From the NCBI GenBank assembly GCA_021300575.1, contig JAJTDM010000053.1, positions 1 through 64,000 of the forward strand: 64,000 nucleotides of DNA, read 5' to 3'. Of this stretch, positions 1 through 8,730 are shown piece by piece. Below the pieces are notes generated by a model. It ran no database searches, was not told the origin of the DNA, and worked only from the letters and a program-made list of their open reading frames with translations. The position numbers and the translations under genes are program-made. The stretch comes from Rubrivivax sp. Lineage in GTDB: Bacteria; Pseudomonadota; Gammaproteobacteria; Burkholderiales; Burkholderiaceae_C. Each line of letters begins with the position of its first letter. Positions within the stretch are counted from its first letter, which is position 1.

Positions 1-1642
1 CCAGGGGGGCCGCGATGGGGTTCAGCACGCGGATCGGGTCGACGTTGCCCGCCAGTTCCAGCTCCGTGCGCTCTTCGACAAAGCTGAAACTGATGGTCTC
101 GTGATAGCCCAGGGCGGCCAGCGATCTGCGCAGCGCGTGTGCGGATACCCTCCCTTCGCGCTGCGGACGCGAGATCACCGGCGCGTGCGGAGGGGTCGCG
201 GGCAGGTGCTGCAGACCGATGACCCGGATGACCTCCTCGATCAGATCTTCCTCGATGGCCAGATCAAAGCGCCACGCCGGGGGTGTGACCACCAAGGTGT
301 CGCCCTGCTGCTCGAAGGCCAGTCCCAAACTCTGGAAGACCTGCGCGCACTGCGCAACCGTCAATGGCATGCCCAGCACCTTCGACGCACGCGGTACGCG
401 CAAGGTGATGGGTTGACGCTGCGGCAACGCCAGCGTCTGGTCGTCGATGGGGCCGGCCTCACCACCACAAATCTGCTGGATCAGCGCGGTGATGTGCTCG
501 ATGTGCTGCACCGTGAGCGAGGGGTCCACGCCACGCTCGAAGCGGTGTCCGGCGTCGGTGGAGAAGTTGAACCGGCGCGAGCGGCCGGACACAGCCTCGG
601 GCCACCAGAAAGCGGCCTCCACGTAGACGTTGCGGGTGTCGTCGCTGACGGCAGTGGCGTCCCCTCCCATGATGCCGGCAAGGGACTCCACGGCCTTCGC
701 ATCCGCGATCACCCCCACCTGCTCGTCCAGCTCGATGGTGTTGCCATTCAACAGCTTCAAGGTTTCGCCGGGCTGCCCCCAGCGCACCACCAGCTTGTCG
801 TGGATCTTGTCCAGATCAAAGATGTGGCTGGGCCGTCCGTACTCGAACATCACGTAATTCGAGATGTCCACCAGAGCGCTGACCGAGCGCTGGCCGCAAC
901 GCGCCAGCCGGCTCACCATCCAGCCGGGCGTCTGGGCGGCCGTGTTCACCCCGCGCACGATGCGGCCAGAGAAGCGGCCGCAAAGATCCGCAGCCTTCAC
1001 CTCCACGGGCAACTTGTCCTGGTGCGTGGGGCTCACCGGTGTGAAGGCGGGCGTCTTCAGTGGCGCGCCAGTCAAAGCCGAGACCTCGCGCGCAATGCCG
1101 TACACGCTCAGCGCATGCCCCAGGTTGGGCGTAAGCTTCAGCGTGAACAGGGTGTCATCCAACGCAAGAGCCTGACGCACGTGCTGTCCGATGGGCGTAT
1201 AGGCGGGCAGCTCCAGCAGGCCGGCGTGGTCTTCCGAGAGCTTGAGCTCGCGCGCCGAACACAGCATGCCGAAGCTCTCCACCCCACGCAGCTTGCCCAC
1301 GCCGATCTTGAAGGGCTTGCCATCCTCTCCCGGGGGCAGCTCGGCGTCCACCAGGGCCAGCGGCACGCGGATGCCCACACGGGCATTGGGTGCGCCACAG
1401 ACGATCTGCAAAGGCCCTTGGGCGGAATGCGGTCCGGCGTCCACCTTGCACACGCGCAGCTTGTCGGCATTGGGGTGCTGCACGGCTTCGATGATCTCGG
1501 CCACGACGATGCCGTGAAAGGCAGGGGCGACGGGCTTCAGTTCCTCGACTTCCATGCCCGACATGGTGAGAAGCTCGGCCAAGGCTTGAGTGGTCAACGG
1601 CGGATCGCAGAACTCGCGCAGCCAGGATTCCGGGAATTGCAT
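1..1642 (-). CDS. pheT: Phenylalanyl-tRNA synthetase beta subunit, 3' end outside window
   Basis: This is the beta chain of the cytosolic (alpha beta)2 PheRS, which charges tRNA-Phe and carries the editing site. The frame is open from the ATG at 1642 to the left edge, about 547 codons of the roughly 800 usual, so the C-terminal third is missing. It starts [12 protein letters not shown] and continues into an EMAP/tRNA-binding-like segment ([13 protein letters not shown] near residues 45-57). The last residues visible ([13 protein letters not shown]) match the catalytic-like core. It lies 76 bases behind pheS on the same strand, as in most proteobacteria. No strong Shine-Dalgarno is visible, so coupling to pheS translation is possible. 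Family identification is secure; the missing end is only a window effect. Confidence 0.97.
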   Translation of the reverse strand, partial: MQFPESWLREFCDPPLTTQALAELLTMSGMEVEELKPVAPAFHGIVVAEIIEAVQHPNADKLRVCKVDAGPHSAQGPLQIVCGAPNARVGIRVPLALVDAELPPGEDGKPFKIGVGKLRGVESFGMLCSARELKLSEDHAGLLELPAYTPIGQHVRQALALDDTLFTLKLTPNLGHALSVYGIAREVSALTGAPLKTPAFTPVSPTHQDKLPVEVKAADLCGRFSGRIVRGVNTAAQTPGWMVSRLARCGQRSVSALVDISNYVMFEYGRPSHIFDLDKIHDKLVVRWGQPGETLKLLNGNTIELDEQVGVIADAKAVESLAGIMGGDATAVSDDTRNVYVEAAFWWPEAVSGRSRRFNFSTDAGHRFERGVDPSLTVQHIEHITALIQQICGGEAGPIDDQTLALPQRQPITLRVPRASKVLGMPLTVAQCAQVFQSLGLAFEQQGDTLVVTPPAWRFDLAIEEDLIEEVIRVIGLQHLPATPPHAPVISRPQREGRVSAHALRRSLAALGYHETISFSFVEERTELELAGNVDPIRVLNPIAAPL

Positions 1643-1718
1643 CTTGAGGCTCGGAAAGGGTTCGTTCGAGATCAGTGAAGGCGCAAGGCGGTGCTGGTCG
1701 AAGCAGACTTGCAGCGGC

Positions 1719-2762
1719 TCAGCGGAACTGCGACAGGAAGCGCAGGTCGTTCTCGAAGAAGAGTCGCAAATCGCTGACGCCGTAGCGCAGCATGGTCAGG
1801 CGGTCGGGGCCCATGCCGAAGGCGAAGCCGATGTATCGCTCCGGGTCCAGGCCGTAGTTGCGCACCACGTTCGGGTGCACCTGGCCGGAGCCCGCCAGCT
1901 CGAGCCAGCGGCCTTTCAGCGGGCCGGTGGCGAACATCATGTCGATCTCGGCGCTGGGCTCGGTGAAGGGAAAGTAGCTGGGACGAAACCGTGTCTCGAT
2001 GCCTTCATCCTCGAAGAACCGACGCAGGAAGTCGGTGAAGACGACCTTCAGGTCCTTGAAACTGATGTGTTCGCCGATCCACAGTCCCTCGCATTGATGA
2101 AACATCGGCGAGTGCGTGGCATCGCTGTCCACGCGGTAGGTGCGGCCCGGCGCGATCACGCGGATCTCGGGCATCGGGTCCTGGCAGGCATGGGCCGCAG
2201 CGTGCATGCGGGCGTAGCGCACCTGCATGGGGCTGGTGTGGGGGCGCAGGTTGAGCCAGCGCCCGTCAGCGTCCTTCACGTCCACGTAGAAGGTGTCCTG
2301 CATCGAACGCGCCGGGTGATTCTCCGGATTATTCAAGGCCGTGAAGCTCATCCAGTCGGTCTCGATCTCGGGGCCTTCAGCCACGTCAAAACCCATGGAG
2401 CCGAAGATGGCCTCGATGCGCTCAATCGTGCGGCTGACCGGATGCAGGCTGCCCTGCCCTCTCTGACGGCCGGGCAGCGTGACATCCAGGGCCTGGGCCT
2501 TCAACTGCGCCTGCAGTTCAACGTCGGCCAAGGCCTCGCGACGGGCCTGCAGAGCCTGCTCGATGCCCACTTTCAATCGGTTGATGTCAGCGCCGCGGGA
2601 TTTCTTTTCCTCGGGGCTCAAAGCGCCCAAGCCTTTGAGCAGCTCGGTCACGCGGCCGAACTTGCCGAGGAAGCGGGCCTTGGCGTTCTCCAGTTCTGCT
2701 GCGGTGGGTGCAGCATCAAACTCGGAGGCAGCCTGCGCGAGCAGGGGATCGAGATCGTTCAT
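1719..2762 (-). CDS. pheS: Phenylalanyl-tRNA synthetase alpha subunit
   Basis: This is the catalytic alpha chain of PheRS, which forms Phe-AMP and transfers it to tRNA-Phe. At 347 residues it is full length. An N-terminal coiled-coil region (about 1-85) is followed by the class II core: motif 2 around [15 protein letters not shown], the FHQCEG segment, and motif 3 near the end ([17 protein letters not shown]). The start at 2762 is the only sensible ATG, although its ribosome site is weak. It lies between rplT and pheT; the 105-base gap from rplT holds two hairpins, one of them terminator-like, so its expression may be set partly by readthrough. Confidence 0.98.
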   Translation of the reverse strand: MNDLDPLLAQAASEFDAAPTAAELENAKARFLGKFGRVTELLKGLGALSPEEKKSRGADINRLKVGIEQALQARREALADVELQAQLKAQALDVTLPGRQRGQGSLHPVSRTIERIEAIFGSMGFDVAEGPEIETDWMSFTALNNPENHPARSMQDTFYVDVKDADGRWLNLRPHTSPMQVRYARMHAAAHACQDPMPEIRVIAPGRTYRVDSDATHSPMFHQCEGLWIGEHISFKDLKVVFTDFLRRFFEDEGIETRFRPSYFPFTEPSAEIDMMFATGPLKGRWLELAGSGQVHPNVVRNYGLDPERYIGFAFGMGPDRLTMLRYGVSDLRLFFENDLRFLSQFR

Positions 2763-2803
2763 CGGATGCGTTGGGGTAAACGACGTCGGAAACGAAAAGA
2801 GGC

Positions 2804-2862
2804 CGCCACGAGGTGACGGCCTCTGGAATGCTTGCCGGCACCAGGGGGCTGCCCCGGTGCCG
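2804..2862 (-). terminator. Tandem hairpins between rplT and pheS, the second terminator-like
   Basis: Right after the rplT stop, reading the minus strand, there is a strong stem (CGGCACC with GGTGCCG, 2836-2862). A second stem follows, about 12 bp from AGAGGCCG pairing with CGGCCTCT and closing on CAC/GTG (about 2804-2827), and then TTTTCG. The second has the form of an intrinsic terminator about 40 bases upstream of the pheS start. It could end part of the ribosomal protein transcripts or act as an attenuator. A frame passing through the hairpins shows no phenylalanine run, so a pheM-like leader is not supported. Confidence 0.6.
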
Positions 2863-2867
2863 CATCA

Positions 2868-3224
2868 TCAAGCCAGTTGAGCCTTCACCTTGTCCACGAT
2901 GCTGGCAAAGCCAGCAGGGTCGTTGACAGCCAGATCGGCGAGGACCTTGCGGTCGATGTCGATCTGCGCCTTCTTCAGGCCGGCCATGAACTTGCTGTAG
3001 GTGACGCCCATCGACCGGGAAGCCGCGTTGATACGGGCGATCCACAGTTGACGGAACACCCGCTTGCGGGTGCGGCGGTCACGGTAGGCGTACTGACCGG
3101 CCTTCATCACCGCCTGCTTGGCGATGCGGAAGACGTTCTTGCGGCGGCCGCGGAAGCCCTTGGCGAGCTTCAGGATCTTCTTGTGGCGGGCGTGTGCGGT
3201 GACACCACGTTTGACGCGAGGCAT
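2868..3224 (-). CDS. rplT: 50S ribosomal protein L20
   Basis: L20 is an early-assembly 23S rRNA-binding protein of the large subunit and in several bacteria represses its own operon. The 118-residue product is typical in length and sequence, from [16 protein letters not shown] through the basic N-terminal helix ([18 protein letters not shown]) to the globular C-terminal part (VDKVKAQLA end). The ATG at 3224 has a good ribosome site (AAGGAG, eight bases upstream). It follows rpmI by 29 bases in the conserved infC-rpmI-rplT order. Confidence 0.99.
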   Translation of the reverse strand: MPRVKRGVTAHARHKKILKLAKGFRGRRKNVFRIAKQAVMKAGQYAYRDRRTRKRVFRQLWIARINAASRSMGVTYSKFMAGLKKAQIDIDRKVLADLAVNDPAGFASIVDKVKAQLA

Positions 3225-3253
3225 ATGTGTGCTCCTTGTTCAGTGGTGGTGGA

Positions 3254-3457
3254 TCAGAGACCGGCAAACGGCAGCATCGCTGCCATGTGGCCCATGTTGG
3301 TCTCGTGCACAGTGGCCGCGCCGCGCAGATGGCGCTTGCGGGTGGTGCTCTTCTTGGTGAGGATGTGGCGCTTGAACGCCTGTCCACGCTTGACGGTACC
3401 GCCGGGGCGGACGCGGAAGCGCTTCTTGGCGCTGCTCTTGGTCTTCATCTTGGGCAT
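3254..3457 (-). CDS. rpmI: 50S ribosomal protein L35
   Basis: L35 is a small basic protein of the large ribosomal subunit. The product has 67 residues, starting [14 protein letters not shown], with the usual [11 protein letters not shown] stretch in the middle. An AGGAG ribosome site precedes the ATG at 3457. It is the first gene after an unusually structured 224-base interval downstream of infC, where L20-dependent control acts in other bacteria. Confidence 0.98.
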   Translation of the reverse strand: MPKMKTKSSAKKRFRVRPGGTVKRGQAFKRHILTKKSTTRKRHLRGAATVHETNMGHMAAMLPFAGL

Positions 3458-3600
3458 GACTGCTCCTGTTGTTGGACACCTTTGCAGGCGACCGCAAAAC
3501 TCGCGGTGCTTGTTGGGCCTGCATCGGCTTGTAGTAGGCTCTTTCGTGGGCTTGCACCCGCTCGGGAACCCTCATCGTCAGCCCGCCCCGTTTCCGGGAG

Positions 3601-3676
3601 CCGGCTGTTTCAGCCGTCTGCCGGAAAGCCCGGCAGACGAGTGATCTTCAAAAAAACTCCGGCCTCGAAGGACCTG
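3601..3676 (-). promoter_or_regulatory. Structured region between infC and rpmI
   Basis: Reading the minus strand after the infC stop, an imperfect stem with a TTCGA loop (about 3655-3676) is followed by a run of seven T, consistent with a weak terminator. Next comes a perfect 10-bp hairpin (CGTCTGCCGG at 3615-3624 with CCGGCAGACG at 3630-3639, loop AAAGC), directly followed by a smaller stem (GGCTG/CAGCC with AAA loop). In Escherichia coli and Bacillus the equivalent interval is bound by L20 to repress rpmI-rplT. Whether this structure does the same is inference from position and shape only. Confidence 0.45.
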
Positions 3677-3681
3677 AGGTC

Positions 3682-4230
3682 CTACTTGCGCTTGGGCGCC
3701 AGCACCATGATCATCTGGCGGCCTTCAAGCTTGGGCATGTGTTCCACGACCGCCACGTCGGCCAGCTCGTCACGGATGCGCTCCAACAGGCGCATGCCGA
3801 TGTCCTGGTGCGTTATCTCGCGGCCGCGGAACCGCAGTGTGACCTTGCCCTTGTCACCGTCATCGGCGATGAAGCGCCGCAGGTTGCGCATCTTGATCTG
3901 GTAATCGCCTTCGTCGGTGCCCGGACGGAACTTGACTTCCTTGATCTCGATGACCTTTTGCTTGGACTTGGCCTCCGCGGCCTTCTTCTGCTCCTGGTAC
4001 TTGAACTTGCCGTAGTCCATGAGGCGACACACCGGAGGGTCTGCCACAGCCGCGATCTCGACCAGATCGACATCGAGCTCACCGGCCATTCGAAGCGCGT
4101 CCATCAAGCTGACGATGCCGAGCGGCTCATTCTCGACACCGTTGAGGCGCACCTGCGGCGCCATGATTTCGCGGTTCAGCCTGTGCTTGCGCTCCGCGTT
4201 TGGCACGCGGCGGTCCATGAAGGTAGCGAT
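3682..4230 (-). CDS. infC: Translation initiation factor IF-3, probable AUC start
   Basis: IF-3 binds the 30S subunit and checks start codon and initiator tRNA. The 178 residues after the first ATG (4218) already form a complete factor: N-domain, basic linker ([14 protein letters not shown]) and C-domain ending [13 protein letters not shown]. Four codons upstream lies ATC GCT ACC TTC, in frame, with a GAGGGG ribosome site about eight bases before ATC but about twenty before the ATG. The start is therefore placed at ATC (4230), giving 182 residues. Rare AUU/AUC/AUA starts on infC are the known basis of IF-3 autoregulation. It lies 72 bases after thrS and may also be transcribed from a promoter inside thrS. 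Confidence 0.93.
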   Translation of the reverse strand: MATFMDRRVPNAERKHRLNREIMAPQVRLNGVENEPLGIVSLMDALRMAGELDVDLVEIAAVADPPVCRLMDYGKFKYQEQKKAAEAKSKQKVIEIKEVKFRPGTDEGDYQIKMRNLRRFIADDGDKGKVTLRFRGREITHQDIGMRLLERIRDELADVAVVEHMPKLEGRQMIMVLAPKRK

Positions 4231-4302
4231 GGTTCAAACCCCTCTGTGCAACCCCTAGGCAATGCGGGGCCGCCTTGAAAATGAATCGGGCGCGACGAGG
4301 AC

Positions 4303-6152
4303 TCAGGCCTTGCGGGCAATGTCACCCAGCAGCTTCGAGGAGAAGTCTTCCAGGGGCATCACGCCCAGGTCCACAGACCCTCGTGCGCGCACCGCAACAG
4401 CCCCGCTTGCCTTCTCCTTGTCGCCCACGACCAGGATGTACGGGACCTTTTGCATCGAATGCTCACGGATTTTATAGTTGATTTTCTCGTTTCGAGCATC
4501 AACCGACACCCTAACTCCTTGTTTTTGCAGCGTTTTCGCCACTTCTCTTGCGTATTCGTGCTGTTGATCGGTGATCGGGCACACCACCGCCTGCTCAGGC
4601 GCCAGCCAGGCTGGCAGCGCTCCGGCGTGCTGTTCGATCAGGATGCCGATGAAACGCTCCAGGCTGCCGACGATGGCGCGGTGCAACATCACGGGGTGGC
4701 GACGTGAGCCTTCGTCGGACACGTACTCGGCGTCCAGGCGCTCGGCCATGGAGAAGTCCACCTGGATGGTGCCGCAGCGCCGTCGCCTTCGGCGATGACG
4801 AACTCCACCCCCGAGCGGCGCAGGCTCTCCATCAGCGCATGCTCGGCCTTGTCCCAGACCTCATCAGACCCGATGCGCGCTGCCGGACGGGTGGCCACCT
4901 TGTAGAGGATGTCGGTGAAGCCGAAGTCGGCGTAGACCTTCTGCAGCAGTGCGGTGTAGGCCACGCACTCGTCCAGGATCATGTCCTCGGTGCAGAAGAT
5001 GTGGCCGTCGTCCTGCGTGAAGCCGCGTACCCGCATGATGCCGTGCAATCCGCCGGTGGGCTCGTTGCGGTGGCATTGGCCGAACTCGCCATAGCGCAGC
5101 GGCAGGTCGCGGTAGCTCTTGATGCCCTGCTTGAAGATCAGGATATGGCCCGGGCAGTTCATCGGCTTAAGGGCGTAGTCGCGCTTCTCGCTCTCGGTCG
5201 TGAACATGTTGTCGCGGTACTTGTCCCAGTGGCCGGTCTTCTCCCACAGGGCTTTGTCCAGGATCTGCGGGCCCTTGACCTCGAGGTAGCCGTTGTCGCG
5301 GTACACCTGACGCATGTACTGCTCCACGCCCTGCCACACCGTCCAGCCCTTGGGGTGCCAGAACACCACGCCGGGGGCATGGTCGTCGATGTGGAACAGA
5401 TCCAGCTCGCGGCCGAGTTTGCGGTGGTCGCGCTTCTCGGCCTCCTCCAGCATCAGGAGGTACTTCTGCAGATCGTCCTTGCTGGCCCAGGCCGTGCCAT
5501 AGACACGCTGCAGCATCTCGTTGCGGTGGTCGCCACGCCAGTAGGCGCCCGCCACCTTCATCAACTTAAAGTGCTTGAGCTTGCCGGTGCTGGGCACGTG
5601 CGGGCCGCGGCACAGGTCCTCGAAGCCGCCTTCGCGATAGAGCGAAACGTCCTGCCCCTCGGGGATGCTGGCGATGATCTCGGCCTTGTAGTGCTCGCCC
5701 AGGCCTTTGAAGTAGGCCACGGCCTCGTCGCGCGGCAGCACACGGCGCTCCACCTTCTCGTCCTTGCGGGCCAGCTCGGTCATGCGCGCCTCGATGGCGG
5801 CCAGGTCCTCGGGCGTGAAGGGGCGCTTGTAGGCAAAGTCGTAATAGAAGCCGTGCTCGACGACCGGGCCGATGGTGACCTGCGCCTCCGGGAACATCTC
5901 CTTGACCGCATAGGCCAGCAGGTGGGCTGTGGAGTGACGGATCATCTCCAGGCCATCGGAATCGCGGTCTGTGACGATGGCCAGACGCGCATCGGCGTTA
6001 ATGCGGTAGCTCAGATCGACCAATTGCCCGTCGACCTTGCCGCCCAGCGCAGCCTTGGCCAGACCGGCGCCGATGCCGGCAGCCACCTCGCCGACCGTGA
6101 CCGGTCCGGGGAATTCACGTCGGGAGCCGTCGGGCAGCGTGATGTTCAACAT
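4303..6152 (-). pseudogene. thrS: Threonyl-tRNA synthetase, interrupted by an internal deletion and frameshift
   Basis: ThrRS charges tRNA-Thr and is normally essential. From the ATG at 6152 (GGAG ribosome site) the reading frame gives the TGS domain, the editing domain and most of the class II core ([14 protein letters not shown], the Zn-binding Cys region) as far as EGDG near 4780. The frame then departs and stops at 4689. The rest, from [10 protein letters not shown] through motif 3 ([14 protein letters not shown]) and the anticodon-binding domain, lies in another frame ending at 4303. The roughly 19 residues that normally join EGDGA to QCGT (FYGPK... segment) are absent, a loss of about 58 bases. 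The two parts sum to about 615 residues, against 635-642 expected. A living cell would need an intact copy, so an assembly or sequencing fault near 4776 is the likeliest reading. Confidence 0.9.
4471..4502 (-). promoter_or_regulatory. Candidate internal promoter for infC within thrS
   Basis: Inside the thrS anticodon-binding domain the G+C content falls to about 46 percent over 4441-4560. On the minus strand this patch contains a TATAAA -10-like hexamer (4471-4476) and TTGATG (4497-4502) separated by 20 bases, with a small CTCG-TTT-CGAG inverted repeat between. In Escherichia coli infC is transcribed from promoters inside thrS, so the position is suggestive. The long spacer makes the promoter call weak. 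Confidence 0.35.
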
Positions 6153-6173
6153 GGGAATCTCCAGGCAACAAAA

Positions 6174-6195
6174 AAGCGCGGTGAGGGCCGCGCTT
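6174..6195 (-). terminator. Attenuator-type terminator in the thrS leader
   Basis: On the minus strand AAGCGCGG (6195-6188) pairs perfectly with CCGCGCTT (6181-6174) around a six-base loop, and a run of T continues to 6170. The hairpin ends only about 20 bases before the thrS ATG, so it can only serve to stop transcription before thrS. It lies 39 bases beyond the stop codon of a threonine-rich leader peptide, the layout of ribosome-controlled attenuation. Confidence 0.85.
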
Positions 6196-6234
6196 CGTGG
6201 GTCTTGGGAACAGGACGTGACGATGCGGCCGGGG

Positions 6235-6276
6235 TCAGACCTCGGTCAGGAATGTCAAGGTAGTCCGCGGTGTCAT
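6235..6276 (-). CDS. Threonine-rich leader peptide of thrS
   Basis: A 13-codon frame, [13 protein letters not shown], starts with ATG at 6276 and ends with TGA at 6235-6237. Five of its 13 codons are threonine (ACA, ACT, ACC, ACA, ACC), far above chance, and the peptide sits between a promoter-like sequence and an intrinsic terminator just upstream of thrS. Its proposed role is as a sensor: ribosomes stalling at Thr codons would prevent the terminator from forming. An in-frame upstream ATG would give a 24-residue version containing one more Thr. Ribosome-site evidence is weak (GAAAGG about 11 bases upstream). Function is inferred from composition and position. Confidence 0.75.
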   Translation of the reverse strand: MTPRTTLTFLTEV

Positions 6277-6322
6277 AACCCGTCGTGCCTTTCCCGTTCT
6301 TGCCAGCATTGTTCGAGATCCG

Positions 6323-6328
6323 ATTCTA
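6323..6328 (-). promoter_or_regulatory. Candidate -10 element for the thrS leader transcript
   Basis: TAGAAT on the minus strand matches five of six bases of the sigma-70 -10 consensus and directly follows the stop codon of the upstream lipase gene. Transcription from here would give a leader of about 40 bases before the Thr-rich peptide. No good -35 hexamer is visible at 16-18 bases, so the call is tentative. Confidence 0.45.
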
Positions 6329-6329
6329 A

Positions 6330-7400
6330 TCAGCACAAGGGCCGCACCTCGACGGCGCCACCTTCGACCCAGGTAGCAAACTCGTCGGCCAGTCGCTGGC
6401 TTTCGGCCAAGGCCACACGCCACACCCGCTGCCGCCCGGCTTCATCGTCCGCGAAGGTCTTGAAGTCGCTGCGGTCCGGCAGCTTGCCCCCCGGCAGCGT
6501 GGCCACCCAATCGGGGCTGGGGCTCAGCAGTACCAGGTTGTCCAGCGCGGGCGTGGCCCGGTGGCGCGCCTTCCAGGCCTTGTCCAGCCAGCCGGGCACC
6601 ACGGTGGGCTGGAAGTGCGGATACAGCACCAGGCCGTCGTCCATGTCGGCATACGGCCAGTGCAGGTGGTAGTCGGTGATGCCGCCGTCCCAGTAGGCGC
6701 CGCGCGGGCCGCCTGGAATATCGTGCACGGCCTTCAGCCAGAACGGGATCGAGCAACTCGCGAGCACGGCCGGTGAGAGATTGCCCGCATTCAGCACCGC
6801 TTGCCGGGTGCGGAAGTCTTTCAGCGCCATTGGCAGCGGATCGCGCGGGTCGCTGAACACCACGCGCTCCAGCCAAGCCCCCAGCGCGCGGCGGTGCACC
6901 GCGTTGGCAACAAAGGCCCCGGCGTACCCCAGGGGCGTGCGCAGGCGCCCTTCCCTGCCCAGCACGTGGCGCCCGTGGCTCGTGACCACATGCAGGCGCC
7001 GGCGTGGGTGCGACAGGATCTCGCCGGCGCGGGCACCCAGGCGCTCCAGGATCTTCTGGCCGAAAGCGCGGCTCACCACCTCGGCCGAGGGTTGTCGTCC
7101 GGGCTCATGGTCGTAGGTCTGGGTGACATAGTCTTCGGCCAGCTGCGCCAACGCCGCATCGGCGTCCGGCAGGCAGGCGCAGGCCATGCGCCAGGCGCCG
7201 ATGGAGGCGCCCACGAGGTGGATGACCTGCGGCGCATCTCTCAGCCACTCAGCGAACAGAAACCGGTCCAGCGGGTTGAGCACCAGGCCCTTGGGCCCGC
7301 CCGCAGCCCCCGGCAGCAGGCGCACGTCCTGCGCGCGCAGGCCTTGCTCACGCAGAAGGGCCGCAGCGCGCGGGCCGGCATGCACCTGGAGCGCCTGCAC
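6330..7400 (-). CDS. Patatin-like phospholipase family protein
   Basis: This 356-residue protein carries the two hallmarks of patatin-like acyl hydrolases: a GASIG nucleophile elbow (Ser about 66) and a DGG motif (Asp about 238, WDGGITDYH), which form the Ser-Asp dyad. A glycine-rich stretch before the elbow (PGAAGGPKG) fits the oxyanion site. No signal peptide is evident, so a cytoplasmic or peripheral membrane lipase is likely; the substrate is unknown. It ends just before the candidate thrS promoter. The next gene upstream on this strand is separated by about 95 bases. Confidence 0.8.
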   Translation of the reverse strand: MQALQVHAGPRAAALLREQGLRAQDVRLLPGAAGGPKGLVLNPLDRFLFAEWLRDAPQVIHLVGASIGAWRMACACLPDADAALAQLAEDYVTQTYDHEPGRQPSAEVVSRAFGQKILERLGARAGEILSHPRRRLHVVTSHGRHVLGREGRLRTPLGYAGAFVANAVHRRALGAWLERVVFSDPRDPLPMALKDFRTRQAVLNAGNLSPAVLASCSIPFWLKAVHDIPGGPRGAYWDGGITDYHLHWPYADMDDGLVLYPHFQPTVVPGWLDKAWKARHRATPALDNLVLLSPSPDWVATLPGGKLPDRSDFKTFADDEAGRQRVWRVALAESQRLADEFATWVEGGAVEVRPLC

Positions 7401-7494
7401 AGCGAGGTTCCCAGATCAGATCGCGCCGACCTGCAAGGTCAGCAGCTGCCAGGCATCACGCGGCGGCGAGCACCGCGCAGTGCGCGCTGGCGGA

Positions 7495-8697
7495 TCACCG
7501 CGGCTGCCCCAGCCAGCGCTGGACCAGACGCACCCAGTAGCTGGCGCCCACAGGGATCAGATCGTCGTTGAAGTCATAACTGGGGTTGTGCAAGGTGCAG
7601 GGGCCTTCTCCATGGCCCATCTCGCGGTGCAGACCGTCGCCGTTACCGATGAAGCCGTAAGCCCCCGGCTTGGCCAGCAGCATGTAGGAAAAGTCTTCCG
7701 AGGGCATCACCGGCTCCTGCTCGATGGCCAGGTCCGCCCCCACCACCTCGCGTGCCACCTCGGCAGCAAACTCGGCCTCGCGCACATGGTTGGTGGTGGC
7801 CGGCACGCGACGGTTGAACTCGAAATCGCACTCGGCGCCAAAGGCAGCGCAGGTGTGGCGGGCCAGGGCTTCCATGCGCTCGGCCACCAGGTCCATCACC
7901 TCGGCGGTGAAGGTGCGCACCGTGCCTTCCATGGTGCAACTGGCCGGGATGACGTTGATCGCCTCGCCGGCTTGCAGCAGGGTGACCGAGAGCACGGCGG
8001 TGTCCACCGGCTTCTTGTTGCGGCTGACGATGGTCTGGAAGGCCTGGATGAGCTGCGCCGCGACGACCACCGGGTCCACCCCGCGGTGCGGCAGGGCGGC
8101 GTGCGCCCCCACGCCCCGCACCTTGATCTTGAACGTACTGCCGCCGGCCATCACCGGCCCGGGGCTGAAAGCGATGGCGCCGGCCGGCAGGCCCGGCCAG
8201 TTGTGCATGCCGAACACCGCCTCCATGGGGTACTGGTCGAACAAGCCCTCGGCCACCATCGCCTGCGCGCCGCCCCGGCCTTCTTCAGCCGGCTGGAAGA
8301 TCAGTACCACGGTGCCGTCGAAATCGCGCGTCTGCGCCAGGTGGCGCCCGGCGGCCAGCAGCATGGCGGTGTGGCCGTCATGCCCGCAGGCGTGCATGGT
8401 GCCGGGGTGCCGGCTGGCGTGCGCAAAGGTGTTGTGCTCCTGCATGGGCAGGGCGTCCATGTCGGCACGCAGGCCGATGGCACGGCCGCAAGCGCCGCCA
8501 TCGCGCCCGCGCACGACACCCACCACACCTGTCTGGGCCATGCCGCGGTGCACCTCGACGCCCCAGGCCTGCAACTGCTCGGCCACCAGATCCGAGGTCA
8601 TCTTTTCCTCGAACCCGAGCTCCGGGTGGGCATGGATGCGGCGGCGCAGCGCGGCGATACCGGCAGCCGCCAGCGTGATGTCGTCAATGAGCTTCAT
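7495..8697 (-). CDS. M20 family metallo-amidohydrolase (hippurate hydrolase/amidohydrolase type)
   Basis: The product is a zinc- or manganese-dependent deacylase or carboxypeptidase of the M20D group (hippurate, N-acyl amino acid or indole-amino acid hydrolases). Its 400 residues are normal for the family. Visible signatures are RRRIHAHPELGFEE at the N-terminus, the metal-binding MHACGHDGHT segment and the catalytic EEGRGGA. The lid domain lies in the middle, and a C-terminal metal ligand region is near LHNPSYDFND. No signal peptide is seen. Exact substrate cannot be read from sequence. It follows the PLP enzyme gene by 33 bases, so co-transcription is likely. Confidence 0.9.
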   Translation of the reverse strand: MKLIDDITLAAAGIAALRRRIHAHPELGFEEKMTSDLVAEQLQAWGVEVHRGMAQTGVVGVVRGRDGGACGRAIGLRADMDALPMQEHNTFAHASRHPGTMHACGHDGHTAMLLAAGRHLAQTRDFDGTVVLIFQPAEEGRGGAQAMVAEGLFDQYPMEAVFGMHNWPGLPAGAIAFSPGPVMAGGSTFKIKVRGVGAHAALPHRGVDPVVVAAQLIQAFQTIVSRNKKPVDTAVLSVTLLQAGEAINVIPASCTMEGTVRTFTAEVMDLVAERMEALARHTCAAFGAECDFEFNRRVPATTNHVREAEFAAEVAREVVGADLAIEQEPVMPSEDFSYMLLAKPGAYGFIGNGDGLHREMGHGEGPCTLHNPSYDFNDDLIPVGASYWVRLVQRWLGQPR

Positions 8698-8730
8698 AGG
8701 AACCCTTCTCAGCTTTGCAACAGCGGGGTG

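Noticed and set aside
2763..2867. Phe-rich leader peptide for pheST
   Set aside because: Frames through the interval show no run of Phe codons; only hairpins are present.
4229..4240. GGTTCAAACC, resembling a tRNA T-loop
   Set aside because: The flanking bases do not form the T stem or acceptor stem, and the site is the infC ribosome-binding region on the other strand.
4704..6263. Long plus-strand open frame opposite thrS
   Set aside because: It mirrors the conserved thrS codons on the minus strand; its predicted peptide is low in complexity and unlike any family. Similar frames opposite pheT, tex, fadB, the binding protein and smc were dismissed for the same reason.
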